From Plazaster borealis (lineage: Eukaryota; Echinodermata; Asteroidea; Forcipulatida; Labidiasteridae), in assembly GCA_021014325.1 (NCBI GenBank), contig JAJGQC010000603.1, positions 107,111-171,110 on the forward strand: a DNA stretch of 64,000 nt, written 5' to 3'. The position numbers were made by a program, and so were the translations under genes. The notes under the pieces are model-generated. The model was not told the DNA's origin. It ran no database searches and was given only the letters and a program-made list of their open reading frames with translations. Positions 45,768 through 57,401 of the stretch are shown piece by piece. The stretch's first letter is position 1, and each line of letters starts with the position of its first letter.

Positions 45768-46820
45768 CTGTGGAAGTAGACAAATACATGAGGGAGTGAA
45801 AACAATGCTGCTATAAAGGAGGATATATGGGTTTTGAGGCAATTTATGGTGAGGTATCGTATATTCGGTTTGTACATACAAGTTGATACAAATATTGGTG
45901 TTGTATTTATGAATATCATTAATGTAGGTGATATAAGAGGTGAAAGAAAAGAGTGCTCCGGTTTTTGCATGTTCTCATGATGGAAAAGATAACTATTAGC
46001 AATGACGCAATCAGGGCTGTACTAACAAATAACTTTTAGACTTATTCCTTCATGGATGGACCATCTACCAAGAGCATACATCAACTGTGGCAGGTCTGTG
46101 AGGTGTCGGGACTTTTTTTCTGACTTCAAGATCTTTTCATGGATGCTCCTTTGCGGTTTTTTAATGGTTAATTTCACTTCCTTAAAGGAATGAAAAATGT
46201 AGCCGCGTTGTATTCTAAACCTTCACTTTTTGGTTTGTGTTATAATAATAACTAGTTTTTATGTAGCGCTTTATCTACGGCTTATCATTATATATTTCCA
46301 TAAACATGGTGAGTGAAGATTTTGAATTATGAGACCTATTTATGTAACACCTTGTTTTACAAGGTGCTGCTGAGCCTGGGCAAACCCCTTCTCTTAGCGA
46401 TAAGTGTACTGGGTTCTTTTACAAGCATTACACAACACACAGGACCAACGGCTTTCGCTCAATCCAAAGTACGCAGCAATAATGGTTAAGTGTCTTGTTT
46501 AAGAACACAAGTGTCAAGAGCCGGACTCAACCCACACTCTGCTGTTCTGAAACACCAGAGCTTGAGTCCAGTGCGCTTGACCGCTCAGCCACGACACGCC
46601 AAGCTTGAGTCCAGTGTGCTTGACCGCCGGCCACGACACGCCAAGCTTGAGTCCATTGCGCTTGACCGCCGGCCACGACACGCCATGTAAATAATCTGTA
46701 AATCTCCAAAATGTGACCCCTTTCAAGTTCAGGTTTTTAACTCTAGACCAAGAGGAGACCACTCCCAATTTTCAAAAATTTCTCACACCGCTGTTCTTGG
46801 TTATGGTGCTTTGTACTTAC
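45768..46820. other. Intron; SINE piece with triplicated head
   Basis: About 46470-46690 is a tRNA-derived SINE in minus orientation whose ~43 bp head (CCACGACACGCCAAGCTTGA) is present three times in tandem. No exon was seen. Confidence 0.55.
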
Positions 46821-46934
46821 GGGTTTCACACATCGATCCTGTATAATCCAATGGGCATGTACAGGAGAAGCCATTCAGCTGATCTTTGCAGTGTCCATCA
46901 TTGCGGCATGGGTTACTGTTGCACTCATCAGTAT
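46821..46934 (-). CDS. EGF/CUB membrane protein, EGF-CA exon
   Basis: 114 nt, phase 1-1, between CTGTAG and CCC|GTAAGT. One complete EGF domain starting [12 protein letters not shown], with six cysteines. The D-x-D/N-E-C start is the calcium-binding type. It is the EGF nearest the membrane. Confidence 0.85.
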
Positions 46935-47079
46935 CTACAGAAAATATGGACCACATTTGTTTAACACTTGTGATTTCTTGGGAAACTTCTTTAACCCTTT
47001 AGAGACCAAAGCAGCCAGAAACAAAAAGGTCAAAGTTAAAGGTCACGCCCTGAACTGAAATTTTTGAATCTTTTCCATG

Positions 47080-47330
47080 TTAAAGGTATCGTACACGCTT
47101 GGTAATGACTCAAAACAAATGTTAGCATAAAACTTACTTGGTAACAAGCAACGGAGAGCTGTTGATAGTATAAAACATTGTAGGAAACGACTTCTGAAGT
47201 AACGTAGTTTTTGAGAAAGAGGTAATTTCATAAAATAATAAAAACTTCTTGCAAGAAGTTTTTATTCCTGAAAGCACACAAATTTGTACAACAAGGGTGT
47301 TTTTCTTTCATCATTTTTTTGCAACTTCTA
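47080..47330. repeat. MITE family A, truncated
   Basis: TTAAAGGTATCGTACACGCT to the TTTCATCATTTTTTTGCAAC block. The rest of the family A interior and the right tip are missing. Confidence 0.7.
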
Positions 47331-47702
47331 AAAATCTAACCTCTTTCTTATTGAATTTCAGGATTATATACTTGGTCAGTTTTGATGATTCAAAGTTGCT
47401 CTCGTGGTAACTTTTACCATTGATTTCGATATTATACAGTACAATCACAAATGTGGTGGAATTTTGTACATAATTTTTGTCAGTAAACTCACAGGCAGTG
47501 AAACCTTGACAATCAGTCCACACCTGTTAACCACAATCCGATAAGAGAAGTTGAGTGTGGGTAAATTGCTCTGTCCCAAACCGGTGAGTAGCCACCCGAG
47601 TTTGTGATAGGCAAACTCGGGTCCATTTCTAATGGGAGATTCACGTAATGTCCTAAAAATGGTATACATACAGGTCAGCTATAAGACCCTGAATGGTTCC
47701 AA

Positions 47703-47703
47703 A

Positions 47704-47740
<37 letters not shown>
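47703..47740. repeat. ATA/AAT microsatellite
   Basis: About twelve TAA repeats. It forms the tail of the adjoining minus-strand SINE. Confidence 0.85.
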
Positions 47741-48065
47741 GTTCATACATAGCGCATTTTACAATAAACGCCTCAATGCGCTTTACATTAGTGCCCTGGT
47801 CATTGGGCCAATAACATTCCTTTAACCTTTCTCAGCTCCTGGGGAGTATATAGCCCCGAGCTGCCGTAGCGCCTGAAGGCTTTTCAAACACAATATCAAC
47901 CTCCACCCTCACAGGTACCCATTTATACCCCTGGGTGAAGAGAAGCAATTATGGTTGTCTTGCTCAAGGACACAAGTGCCATGACTGAGATTCGAACCCA
48001 CAACCTGATGACTAACCACCAGAACTTGAATTCGATGCTCTTAACCGCCGGCCACGACACCCTAC
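47739..48065 (-). repeat. tRNA-derived SINE, full length, minus strand
   Basis: Read on the minus strand it starts AGGGTGTCGTGGCCGGCGGT (A box), has the B box GGTTCGAATCTC and the block CTTGTGTCCTTGAGCAAGAC, and ends in the trinucleotide tail. Further pieces lie at 46470 and 22381. Confidence 0.7.
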
Positions 48066-48479
48066 GTGTAGGCCTTTATCATGACGCAGCATTCTGCCAT
48101 TCAACCCAGTGTAACCAAACCGAGGCTGGGAGTATACAGTCTGTTCCCCTTCTCATGATTTGAGAATTAGAACTAGTTTTGTCACTACACATACAAGGTA
48201 CATGATCACATTGTTTACAGCGTGATTCAGCAATAGCACTCCGCACTAATGCTACAAATAGAAGCAAAGTACCCGAATCAGAAAAGTGTCAAATTTCACT
48301 AACCAAAGCGTGCGACATGTCCAACTTTTAAGTTTACTCGCGTGTACTGACTAAGCTACTAGTGCAGTTTGGCAGCGCCAATGATGCGTACGTGGTGGAA
48401 TGTTTGTCTGACAGCCAGGTATTTTGAGAAAAAGTGACAGTCATTAGTGCAGGGTGCTATTGAAGCCGTGTCTACTTAC

Positions 48480-48596
48480 CTAATTGACAGTACAGTCCAG
48501 AATAACCAAGATTACATAAGCAGGTATAGTTATCCCTACCACCAGGTAAGCATCGTCCTTCATCACATTTGTTACCCTCACAGGCATTGTTGACCA
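48480..48596 (-). CDS. EGF/CUB membrane protein, EGF exon
   Basis: 117 nt, acceptor TTTCCCGGCAG, donor ATTAG|GTAAGT. One EGF domain: NACEGNKCDEGRC, then YTCLCNLGYSG and YCQ. Six cysteines, no break. Confidence 0.85.
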   Translation of the reverse strand, partial: WSTMPVRVTNVMKDDAYLVVGITIPAYVILVILDCTVN

Positions 48597-48779
48597 CTGC
48601 CGGGAAATAAAGAAGAAACACAAAGTTACCTCTAAGACTTTCTAATTGAACTACAGATCATTAAAACCCAATGCATATTGTTGGGGGTCTACATATATAT
48701 ATAATTTTTTTGTGTGGGAGGTGGAGGGGGGACCTCTACAACAGAGGTTTGTGTTAGAGCAACTCTACTCTAAAAGAGA

Positions 48780-49366
48780 GTTTGTGGGGAAACAGAGGAC
48801 TTGTTTGTGGGGAAACAGAGGACTTGTTTGTGGGGAAACAGTGGACTTGTTTATGAGGGAACAGAGGACTTGTTTGTGGGGAAAATAGAGGACTTGTTTG
48901 CGAGGAAACAGAGGACTTGTTAGTGGGGGAACAGAACAAGTCCTCTGTTTGTGGGGGAAATAGAGGACTTGTTTGTGGGGGAAATAGAGGACTTGTTTGT
49001 GGGGAAAACAGAGGACTTGTTAGTGGGGGAACAGAGGACTTGTTTCTGGGGAACAGAGGACTTGTTTGTGGGGGAAATAGAGGACTTGTTGGTGGGGAAA
49101 CAGAGGACTTGTTTGTGGGGGAACAGTGGACTTGTTTGTGGGGAACAGAGGACTTGTTTGTGGGGGAAATAGAGGACTTGTTGGTGGGGAACTGAGACTT
49201 GTTTGTGGGGAAATAGAGGACTTGTTTGTGGGGAAACAGAGGACTTGTCTGCAGGGGAAACAGAGGACTTGTCTGCAGGGGAAACAGAGGACTTGTCTGC
49301 AGGGGAAACAGAGGACTTGTTTGTGGAGAAACAGAGGACTTGTTTGTGGGGAACAGAGGACTTAAA
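48780..49366. repeat. 23 bp minisatellite GGGGAAACAGAGGACTTGTTTGT
   Basis: About 25 copies with small variants (TCTGCAGG, TTAGTGGG, ATAGAGG, single-base length changes). One reversed motif (ACAAGTCCTCTGTTTGTGG) lies near 48936. It lies in the intron between two EGF exons. Its several open frames are not genes. Confidence 0.9.
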
Positions 49367-49387
49367 ATAAGTGTTCTGGGCTCTTAC

Positions 49388-49510
49388 CTATTTCACATCT
49401 CTCTCCAGCGAAACCCTTTGGACAAGAACATATCGTCACACCATTGTCCTTGATACAGATGCCGCTGTTGGTGCAAATATTGGATTCGCAGACCAAGGAT
49501 TCATCAGCAA
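49388..49510 (-). CDS. EGF/CUB membrane protein, EGF exon
   Basis: 123 nt, acceptor TTTTTGATAG, donor AATAG|GTAAGA. EGF domain with SLVCESNICTNSGIC, then TICSCPKGFAGERCE. Intact. Confidence 0.87.
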
Positions 49511-49590
49511 CTATCAAAAAGAGTTTAAACAGAATAAGCCTCAGAAAGACCGAATCAAACAGAAAAACATTGAGTAGTTTAAAATCACAG

Positions 49591-49911
49591 TTAAAGGCCC
49601 TGTACACTTTTGGTAAGATAAAAAAACACAAATGTTCACAGATTCACACATAACTTACATGATTTAAAGTAGGTAATGGTAGAAAGGGTTCCTTAAAATA
49701 ATTCTGCCTAAAATGCTATCGTTTCTGAGAAATGAGTAAAACAATAGTTTGAAAACAGAAAACACATAAGGTCTCTTTTACTATTTTCTTGTGACCTCGA
49801 TGACCAATTGAGCTCAAACTTTCACAGGTTTGTTTGTTCATGCATATGTTGAATCACACAAAATGTGGACACTGATTTTGAGCTGTTAACAAAAGTGTAC
49901 AATACCTTTAA
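49591..49911. repeat. MITE family D
   Basis: Tips TTAAAGGCCCTGTACACTTT and AAAGTGTACAATACCTTTAA. The interior shares GACCAATTGAGCTCAAACTT and TTTCACAGGTTTGTT with family A, so it is a related family. Confidence 0.7.
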
Positions 49912-50496
49912 GTAGCGATTTGGCCCAAGGCAGAGTGCTTCATAAAAGACGACAAATATAAACACAAATCTTATGTTTGACAATGCTGCTGGAGTTTAGT
50001 TGAGTGAATAACTCATGTCAGCCAGACTAACTCAATTTAAAAAGTTTTGTTCTAATGTTTTTCACGGTGTTTTAACTTCAGTGTCAAATTATACACACTG
50101 TTAAAATTGTATTCTTGAATTATGAACAAAATCTTATTTTTAGAATTTGAAACATTCTTGTGTCGCCTCCCTAGAAGTATTTTCTATTCAGATTTTTGGG
50201 AGTGACACAAGAAAAGTCTTGTAGAAATAAGATATTTTCTTAATTCAAGAATACCATTTTTAGCAGTGCAGTAGAGTCCCTCGGGGACATTCCTCATTTC
50301 GAAAGGGGGTAAAAATGTTTGTCGTATGTCTCCACACTGTAGAGTGGTACTTGGTATAGCGGGTCATGGGGGAAAGCCAGGGATGTTATTGCTTGTTTGC
50401 ATTCATTCTGCTGTCCAGTCCACTAGGCAAATACAACTGTCTTGGGTCTACATACAGATACAGAGAAGTTGGGGACAGGAGGTCAGTAAGAAGAGT
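49912..50496. other. Intron, no feature seen
   Basis: Two approximate inverted segments around AGAATTTGAAACATTCTTGT lie near 50100-50260. No exon. Confidence 0.35.
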
Positions 50497-50854
50497 TTAA
50501 AATGTATCGTACACGCTTGGTAATGACTCAAAACAAATATTAGCATAAAAACTGACATGGTAACGAGCAACGGAGAGCTGTTGATAGTATAAAACATTGT
50601 GAGAAACGACTCTCTGAAGTAACGTAGTTTTTGAGAAAGAGGTAATTTCTCACTAAAATAATAAAACTTCTTGCAAGAAGTTTTTAGTCCCATCTGAAAG
50701 CACACAATTCTACAACAAGGGTGTTTTTTCTTTCAACTTCGATGACCAATTGAGCCCAAATTTTCACAGGCTTGTTATCTTATGCATATGTTGGGATACA
50801 CCAAGTGAGAACACTGGTCTTTGACAATTTCCACACGTGTTCAGTGCCTTTAAA
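50497..50854. repeat. MITE family A, near full length
   Basis: TTAAAATGTATCGTACACGC to ACGTGTTCAGTGCCTTTAA, with the interior slightly shortened. Confidence 0.75.
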
Positions 50855-50935
50855 CAGAATAAGCTTCAGAGAGATCAAATCAAACTGAAAACATGGGGGC
50901 CGAGCGCCAGAGGATGTTCATTCATTACTACTCAC

Positions 50936-51048
50936 CTTGTTTGCAGTCTTTGCCTGTCCAATCCCCTGGGCAGTTACAACGATAGTCATCATCAATGGTT
51001 TCAATACATGTTCCCTGGTTGAGCATGGCATAGACTGACACGCCAACG
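50936..51048 (-). CDS. EGF/CUB membrane protein, EGF exon with one-base break
   Basis: 113 nt, one short of a multiple of three. Acceptor TTGTATTGCAG, donor AACAAG|GTGAGT. The first half reads LACQSMPCS and the second half, one frame over, reads NQGTCIETIDDDYRCNCPGD. One missing A near 51018-51025 would explain it. Confidence 0.75.
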
Positions 51049-51844
51049 CTGCAATACAACAAAGGTTACACAATGTTATACTGTCTAATAAGCAAGTATT
51101 ATAATTGTATTCACCACTTTGTAACAGTCATTATTTTTACACAAACACAAAGACATCCTTATTTAAGGCCAGTTGAATAAATCAGAAAATGTAAAAACAA
51201 ATCCTTACAATAACAGGGGTGAGGGTAATTACTGACAAGAAAAGTCTGAAACTGAGATCCAGATCATAGGAGGTACATTGGAATGATGGCATTAGCACCT
51301 TTTAATAATTCATTTTATCACTTGCGAATAAAATACATTTTTCAATCGACACTCACAGCCTTGTGGTGCCACAGTGCCTAGTTTTGTCATGTTGGGTGGG
51401 CTTTTCAAAGTCCAGTTGGTCTTTTTGTGACCTTGCACATTTCCCAGGTCTTTTCTGGTGTTCCTTTTGCAAATTGGTTGGGCACCCTTTTTCAACCAAT
51501 CAGGTACATTTACGTAAAACGAAAACGTTGGCACGCTGCATTTGAGCGGAACCTCACTGTTCAGCTTCCAACCAAGTCAACACCAAGTTTTTTACTTTGG
51601 TTCAAGTTACAGTATTTTTACTGTTGTGGTTGTTTGTGTCCTCAGAGAATAACCCCTGAAGTTATAGATTCCAAGGAGGTTTTGGGAACAGTATCCTCCA
51701 TGCTAGAGAAGTAGATCAAAGAGCATGACTTATTTTACTTGGGATAAAAATACAAAATTTGTTGACTACCAGGCAGACTTTCAAAAGTCTGAATTCAGAT
51801 AAAAGGCTGAAATTTCTCATTCCTAGATAATTTTGTTGGAGAAG
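51049..51844. other. Intron, no feature seen
   Basis: No supported exon, RNA gene or recognised repeat. Confidence 0.35.
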
Positions 51845-52180
51845 ATAGATGCTTATTATATTTGGTTTTACCCGCACACCGATGTGTGTAAAGCACTGTA
51901 TACTCAGTACTTTCCCGAGTCCTGTAAAATTTAACATCTATTAAATTGTCATGTCCCCGCTGCAAAAAAATAAAATTCGAACAGCCTCTAGCTACCTGGC
52001 AATCTCGGTGGTCTAGTTGGTGAGACATCTGCTCTAGAATGGCAAAGGTCGTGGGTTCAATCCCACTTGAGTAATATGCCAGTGATTTTATTCCCAGGAA
52101 TCGGCAAAGAACTGAGTATACAGTGATTTACAGACATCGGTGCACGGGTAAAACCAAATATAATATTCTTTATCCCGATA
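51845..52180 (+). repeat. tRNA-derived SINE with inverted second copy of its 3' body
   Basis: The tRNA-like head (CGGTGGTCTAGTTGG; B box GGTTCAATCCC) is at about 52001-52070 and the body (CTGAGTATACAGTGATTTAC, CATCGGTG) at 52110-52180. 51848-51925 is the same body in reverse complement, making a head-to-head pair. A second copy lies at 55224. Confidence 0.7.
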
Positions 52181-52314
52181 CAATTTAACATCTATTAAAG
52201 ATAGATGCTCTTTCTGAATTCGAAAACATGATACTAAATCTCAGTTTGAGAGAAAGCTTTAATATTCAAATTTTGTGGGCAAAGGTGCAGAACTGCTGTT
52301 TTGAAGAAGCCTAC

Positions 52315-52425
52315 CTCCACGGCACTGTGGTCCCATAACACCTGGACAGTCACAACTAAAGGCATTGAGGAGATCCTGACACTGGTAGCCGCTCACACAA
52401 GGGCAGCTTGCACACTCGTTTGTCT
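52315..52425 (-). CDS. EGF/CUB membrane protein, EGF exon
   Basis: 111 nt, acceptor CATTCTTCAG, donor GGAG|GTAGGC. It reads [18 protein letters not shown] and [11 protein letters not shown]. Six cysteines, intact. Confidence 0.82.
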
Positions 52426-52987
52426 CTGAAGAATGGAATAAAAGCCCACAAAATACACAATGTTAGGTCATGCGTGAAAATATCTCAAACTTTATAGGTT
52501 TTGAGGCATTGCATGGTGGGGTATCAATGTATGTTTTGTTTATGTAACACCATGTGTATATCTACTTTGCTGTGTATATTTATTTTCTTTGAGAATTTGT
52601 CTTAGTATGTATTCTATTGTCATGAGTAGATTTCGAATTCAGGAAACTATTCTACTACCGCAGAGTAGATTTTCGAATTGTGAGACTACCAAGTTCTGAA
52701 AAGAACTGTCCTGCTTCTTAACTACTACCTGGGCGAAAGGTAGGAAATTGGTCAGAACTACTACTTTCGCTTAGTGGATCGTGGGGACTTCTCGTATTAA
52801 CTTTACTGCTGCGGAGTGAGTTCTTAATTGGTCTCAACGATTCGACTAGATGCTCTAGTCATCATCAGGAGACTGAGAGCGCGACATGTTGGTCTATTTA
52901 CAAGGATTCAGAGGTTTCAGTGTAGAGTCAGTCACTGCTCTAAAACTTTGTTGAAGAGAGGATGTTGGTTTGTAGTATATTATCATG
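52426..52987. other. Intron; dispersed repeat with CTCTAGTCATCATCAGGAGA
   Basis: GCGGAGTGAGTTCTTAAT, then CGACTAGATGCTCTAGTCAT at 52810-52880 recurs at 56104-56150. Family unknown. Confidence 0.45.
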
Positions 52988-53389
52988 GCCTAATTTCATA
53001 GAGCTGCTTAAGCACAAAACAGTTTCGCTTACCAGAATAGATCGAGCTGCTTTAGCTTAGCACAACAAAATGGAGCTTACCAGAATAAGGTTATCAACCA
53101 AGAATTTTTGTTAAGCAAGTCAGAACGGTGGGAACGTTCTCATTGGATCGGTGAAGTATTCCATGTGGGCGAACATGGACCGTCCATTGACCATCGGAAC
53201 GCTCCAAATGCCAATGCGTATATTCGCTAAAATATCAATTTTACCGTAGTTCCGCGCAATGTTGCGATCCACCAGAAGGTTCTGGGGGCCACTGGATTGC
53301 GAGCAGATACCTACAGGAACGCTCTTTCACACCTAGTGTTTGACTTTCGAGACGCCCCTTAAACAGCCTTATGAAATTGGGCCCTGGTC
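52988..53389. repeat. ~400 bp TIR element (GGCCYAATTTCATA)
   Basis: GGCCTAATTTCATAGAGCTG on the left is inverted as GCCTTATGAAATTGGGCC on the right, with CTTAAG-type text inside both. It ends ~10 bp from the EGF exon donor. Confidence 0.7.
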
Positions 53390-53400
53390 TAGTAACTGAC

Positions 53401-53520
53401 CTTGTTCACAGTTGGCTCCCATATATCCTGACACACAAAGGCACTTGTACTGGTCATTGGTGAAAACACAAGTTCCTCCATTCTGGCATGGGTTGGGATT
53501 GCATAAATCCCTTGATGTAT
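53401..53520 (-). CDS. EGF/CUB membrane protein, EGF exon
   Basis: 120 nt, acceptor TTGGTTACAG, donor CAAG|GTCAGT. EGF domain DLCNPNPCQNGGTCVF, then YKCLCVSGYMGANCE. Intact and canonical. Confidence 0.9.
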
Positions 53521-53984
53521 CTGTAACCAAAAGTAGGACATGAAGATCAGGTAATGAATATGCGTTAGGTATATTCCGACACACACAAGAAAAGACAAGG
53601 ATATTTTGGCAAATTAATAGAATTGAATTGAACCCGTTTAATAGATAGCTGTAACAAAAGTGATAAATACCATAAATCTGGCGCCCGTCTCTAAATCTTT
53701 CACTGCAAAGATCAGTTCTGATTGGACGAAACTTGCCCATCCAAGGAAAAGAGAAACTGACCATTTCCAAAAGAGCCCGCGAACTTTATTGGCAGCCTTC
53801 CAAAGGAAAGTCGGCAGACAAAGCCTATCGATTTCTAAAGACCTGGGAGCATGTTAACATAAAGCAACCCCGATAGACAGTGAAAAACAAACCAGGAAGG
53901 CGCCAGCAGTTTTGTGTGCCGTGGGCGCATAATGCATTTCATCGCGTATGTGATAACATGAAGTATTACATATTCATAAACACG

Positions 53985-54135
53985 CTTTAATAGACCCCTT
54001 GCAATTTTGCATAACGCGAAATGCTGCTGGTATGCTGAGGTCATGCGCACGTTTTTACGCGCCAAGAACAGCTATCGTCCAATGAGCTGCCTCTTTTGCC
54101 TCAGTGAGGGCGCTGTTTGAGAGTGTAAGGGGTCT
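53985..54135. repeat. Short TIR element (ATAGACCCCTT)
   Basis: ATAGACCCCTTGCA and GTAAGGGGTCTAT are inverted, with TA on both sides. Non-coding, ~145 bp. Confidence 0.65.
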
Positions 54136-54898
54136 ATTCAAATGAGGCTTCCACAATACAATTCAGAAAACAGCATTATCTTATGAGTATACATGAAGTA
54201 AAGTGTACACCAAACACATGAATGAAGCCTTCAAAGTCAGCCAATCAGAAATCATACGTTTACCCATTATCTACCTAACTACAAGATTTTCCAACATACA
54301 AGCACTGTGATTGCCTACTTATGGGAAAAACCTGCAGATGAACAATAAGTTAGTGTCTTCATTTATACTGTCATTGCTAGTGGTATCAGATAGGAAATGT
54401 GGCAAAATATATGTCACAATAATGATAATGATGTGCCCTTTTCAAATGGTACACAGTTTATTGGGATATGTCTATTTGCAAGGCAGTATAGACCATGTAA
54501 CCTGTGACATCACATGTTTACAAAAGAGCCACAGAGTCTGACTTTTGCAGGCACGATTAGTGCACAGCTCAATGGAAGAAAATAAAATCTGAATTTCTAT
54601 CAACCTTTGATATGAAGAGAGGGGGCACATCTCAGAACTTGTTCAGCTGTTATTTTTATAACTCTTGAATTTATGAGGAAATTAAGATACAAAATATACA
54701 ATTTCCTTATGGATGACCAGTGAAGTATCTTGCCTGCCAAAAAGGGCCCTGGAATGTATACTAGGTCACTCTTTCTGTAAACAAAGGTCTAAAAGCAATG
54801 TTTATTGTAATGCAGCACTAAGCGCTATTGGGCTTTGCCAGAACAGTGTTTATGTACTGTGAGCAGTCAGGAGGATATCAGTTTTTAAAGTATCGTAC
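54136..54898. other. Intron, no feature seen
   Basis: No supported exon or recognised repeat. Confidence 0.35.
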
Positions 54899-55135
54899 CA
54901 ATCTGGCAAACAAGGCCCTCAAAGTCCGTCATGCAGTGACAGACAAAGTGAGCCAGGTTGTTGATGCAGGTTCCACCATTACGGCACGGGTTACTCAGAC
55001 ACTCATCATAGTCCACATTGCAGTGTATTCCCTCCCATCCGATGTTGCAGTCGCACAGGTACAGACCTTGAACCTCCACACATGTCGCTCCGCTGGCGCA
55101 AGGGTTACTGCTGCAGGCACTGCGGTCAACCAAGT
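54899..55135 (-). CDS. EGF/CUB membrane protein, exon with two EGF domains
   Basis: 237 nt, acceptor CGTCCAAACACAG, donor ATTG|GTACGA. The first EGF reads SACSSNPCASGATCVEV. The second is EGF-CA: VDYDECLSNPCRNGGTCINN, then FVCHCMTDFEG. Both are complete, with six cysteines each. It is the only exon in the window that holds two domains. Confidence 0.9.
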
Positions 55136-55223
55136 CTGTGTTTGGACGACAAACAAATACACAATCAATATTAATCACCTGTGTGCTTTGCCATCATCAA
55201 AGTCAAGTTCCCTGCGGTTACCG

Positions 55224-55430
55224 CTGCTTAAATATAAGATTCCGAACTGCCTCTATCTACCGGGCAATTTCGGTGGTCTAGAGGCAAGACGCCTGCTTTA
55301 GAATGGCAAAGGTCGTGGGTTTGAATTCAACTAAGTAATACGCCTGTGGATTTTTCACAGGATTCAGGAAAGTACCGAGCTTTACAAACATCGGTGTATG
55401 GGTAAAGCAAAATAATATTCATGTTCCCCA
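55224..55430 (+). repeat. tRNA-derived SINE, second copy
   Basis: Shares GAACTGCCTCTA, TCGGTGGTCTAG, TTTAGAATGGCAAAGGTCGT and CATCGGTGTATGGGTAAA with the copy at 51960. The B box is mutated (GGTTTGAATTC). Confidence 0.65.
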
Positions 55431-56239
55431 TGCATAAAAGGCAATCATGGATACTTATTTTCCATGCAGGCACTGTGTACTTCTCCCATGTTTTCTCCGA
55501 CACCCAATTTCAAACAAGGTGAATTAATGGCGGGTAAAACACCTTGTCCTGGACAGTACTAATTATCGCTGGTTGTCCTGGACTAATTTTAACATGGTCC
55601 CTAAGAATGTTCCTACAGTTCCGCACAATGTCACGGTACGCTGAATTGCGAAAGCACATACCTAGGGATCATTAATGCCAACCTACAACATGCCCGACTT
55701 TGAGACGCTACTTAAAGAGTGTGTGATATAGAGGTACAGTACCTAATCCATTAAAGGTATTAAACAGGATTGGCAAGGATAAAAACATCATTGTTTAATT
55801 TTAGTCTGAAAGCTTACTGAGTATGAAGTTCATACTCCAACCATTTTTTCTGTGAAATATTACCACCTAAAATGAAGTCACATTCGAGAACGCAACAGCT
55901 GATTCCGTGGTTTCAACCAAAATTTAGGACAATGTGTTTACATGCTGAAAATTGCGATGGTTTTGTACTATTTTTCCTGACTCACACAACAACGGATTAA
56001 GCCCAAATTTTCACAGGTTTGTTATTTCATGTATGCTTGTTCACACAAAACAAGAACACTGTCTGCGACTGGATCGTCAGGGAGACGTTAATAACTACAC
56101 TGCCGCGGAGTGAGTTCTTAATAGTTTTGACTAGCTTGCTCTAGTCATCGCCAGAGACCTTTAAAATCAAGCAGACAATAAGGTGTATTTTGGAGGATTT
56201 GCTGTGATTTGGTAATTTCTAAGGATGATTTTGACTTAC
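55431..56239. other. Intron; repeat I copy
   Basis: 55920-56062 matches 21955-22115. 56104-56150 matches the repeat near 52810. No exon. Confidence 0.5.
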
Positions 56240-56356
56240 TTGCTGTAGTGCATCGAGAATCTTCCAATCCCGCTTTGCAGTTGCAGACGTAACCTTCTGG
56301 TGTATCCAAACAGGTTGATTCTTGTGGGCAGGGAGATGATGAACAGTCATTCTTAG
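56240..56356 (-). CDS. EGF/CUB membrane protein, EGF exon
   Basis: 117 nt, acceptor GTACACTCAG, donor CAGCAA|GTAAGT. It reads NDCSSSPCPQESTCLDT, then YVCNCKAGLEDSRC. Intact. Confidence 0.85.
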
Positions 56357-56605
56357 CTGAGTGTACACAACAAATGAAAGACAACAATAATATAAAGCTG
56401 TAAAAATTAGAACCGAAGACAAACTGAGAACTGTTCTTCCTTGGGAAAAACTAGTTCTGGTATTACTTTCAACTCCTAGTTATATAAAGCTATGATATTG
56501 ATAATAATAAATAATAGGTATTTTTAGAGCGCTCTTACAGGAAAACTATACAATAAGCGAATAAATAAAGGCACTAATAATGGGAAAACAGTCGGTCCTC
56601 AGCAA

Positions 56606-56896
56606 TCAACCATTGAACAGGAAAGTTTTGAGATGTTTCTTAAAGAACTTCCAGTGACTCTCCATGGAACGGATTTGATGAGGGAGACAGTTCCAAAGGC
56701 GCTGGGCATGTGCGTAAACGCACGATCCCCAGCAGCAGAATGCACCTTTGGAACCGCCAGGAGTGTACTGTCTGAACCAGAGCAAAGGCCAGGTCATTCG
56801 GGATGTTAAACCTTGATGAGACTGGTCAGATATACAGGAGCGGTATTGTGGAGACATTTCATACACAGCTAAGATTGATCTTAAGATGTGTATCAA
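56606..56896 (-). pseudogene. LINE ORF2 C-terminal scrap
   Basis: The C-terminal part reads QRLWNCLPHQIRSMESHWKF, then FKKHLKTFLF, the usual end of CR1/L2-type polyproteins. The upstream part is degraded, with mixed frames. It lies in an intron of the EGF gene. Confidence 0.7.
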
Positions 56897-57401
56897 TCTT
56901 AATTGCGAAGCAGATGGAACTCATCTTAAGATGAATCTTATTATATTATGAAAACCGGCCCCTGTACATTCTAAGGCATTTCATGGCAGGCAAAATCCTA
57001 CACTGGTCATATCAGAAATGTTACATTTGCTATCGTAGTAATCACATCAAATTTAGAATTGTGAAAATAATTTTGAGATGTGCCCCTTTCTTCATATATA
57101 AAGTTGATAACAATCAAACTTTTCCATCTTGATAAAATGTAAGATGTTATGTTTTATTCCATTGAGCCGAGTACAAGTTGTGTCTGCAGGAAGTCCAGGC
57201 TCTTTGTATTTGTAAAAATGTGATGACACAGGTTTACAGGGTGTATTAGAAAACAGATCTCGATCGAGGCACTACAAGCAGACAATCAGCGAAGAGAATA
57301 AACATATATTTTTAGAGAGACTGCCCGGTAGATGGCAGAGGATTCTTTTAGTTATTGTTGAAAAGAAAAACACAACAAATTGAAGTCAAACATCAACTTA
57401 C

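Noticed and set aside
48646..49453. Open frames with EDLFVG and RTCLWGN repeats
   Set aside because: Generated by the 23 bp minisatellite.
54828..55301. 157-codon plus-strand open frame
   Set aside because: Antisense of the two-EGF exon.
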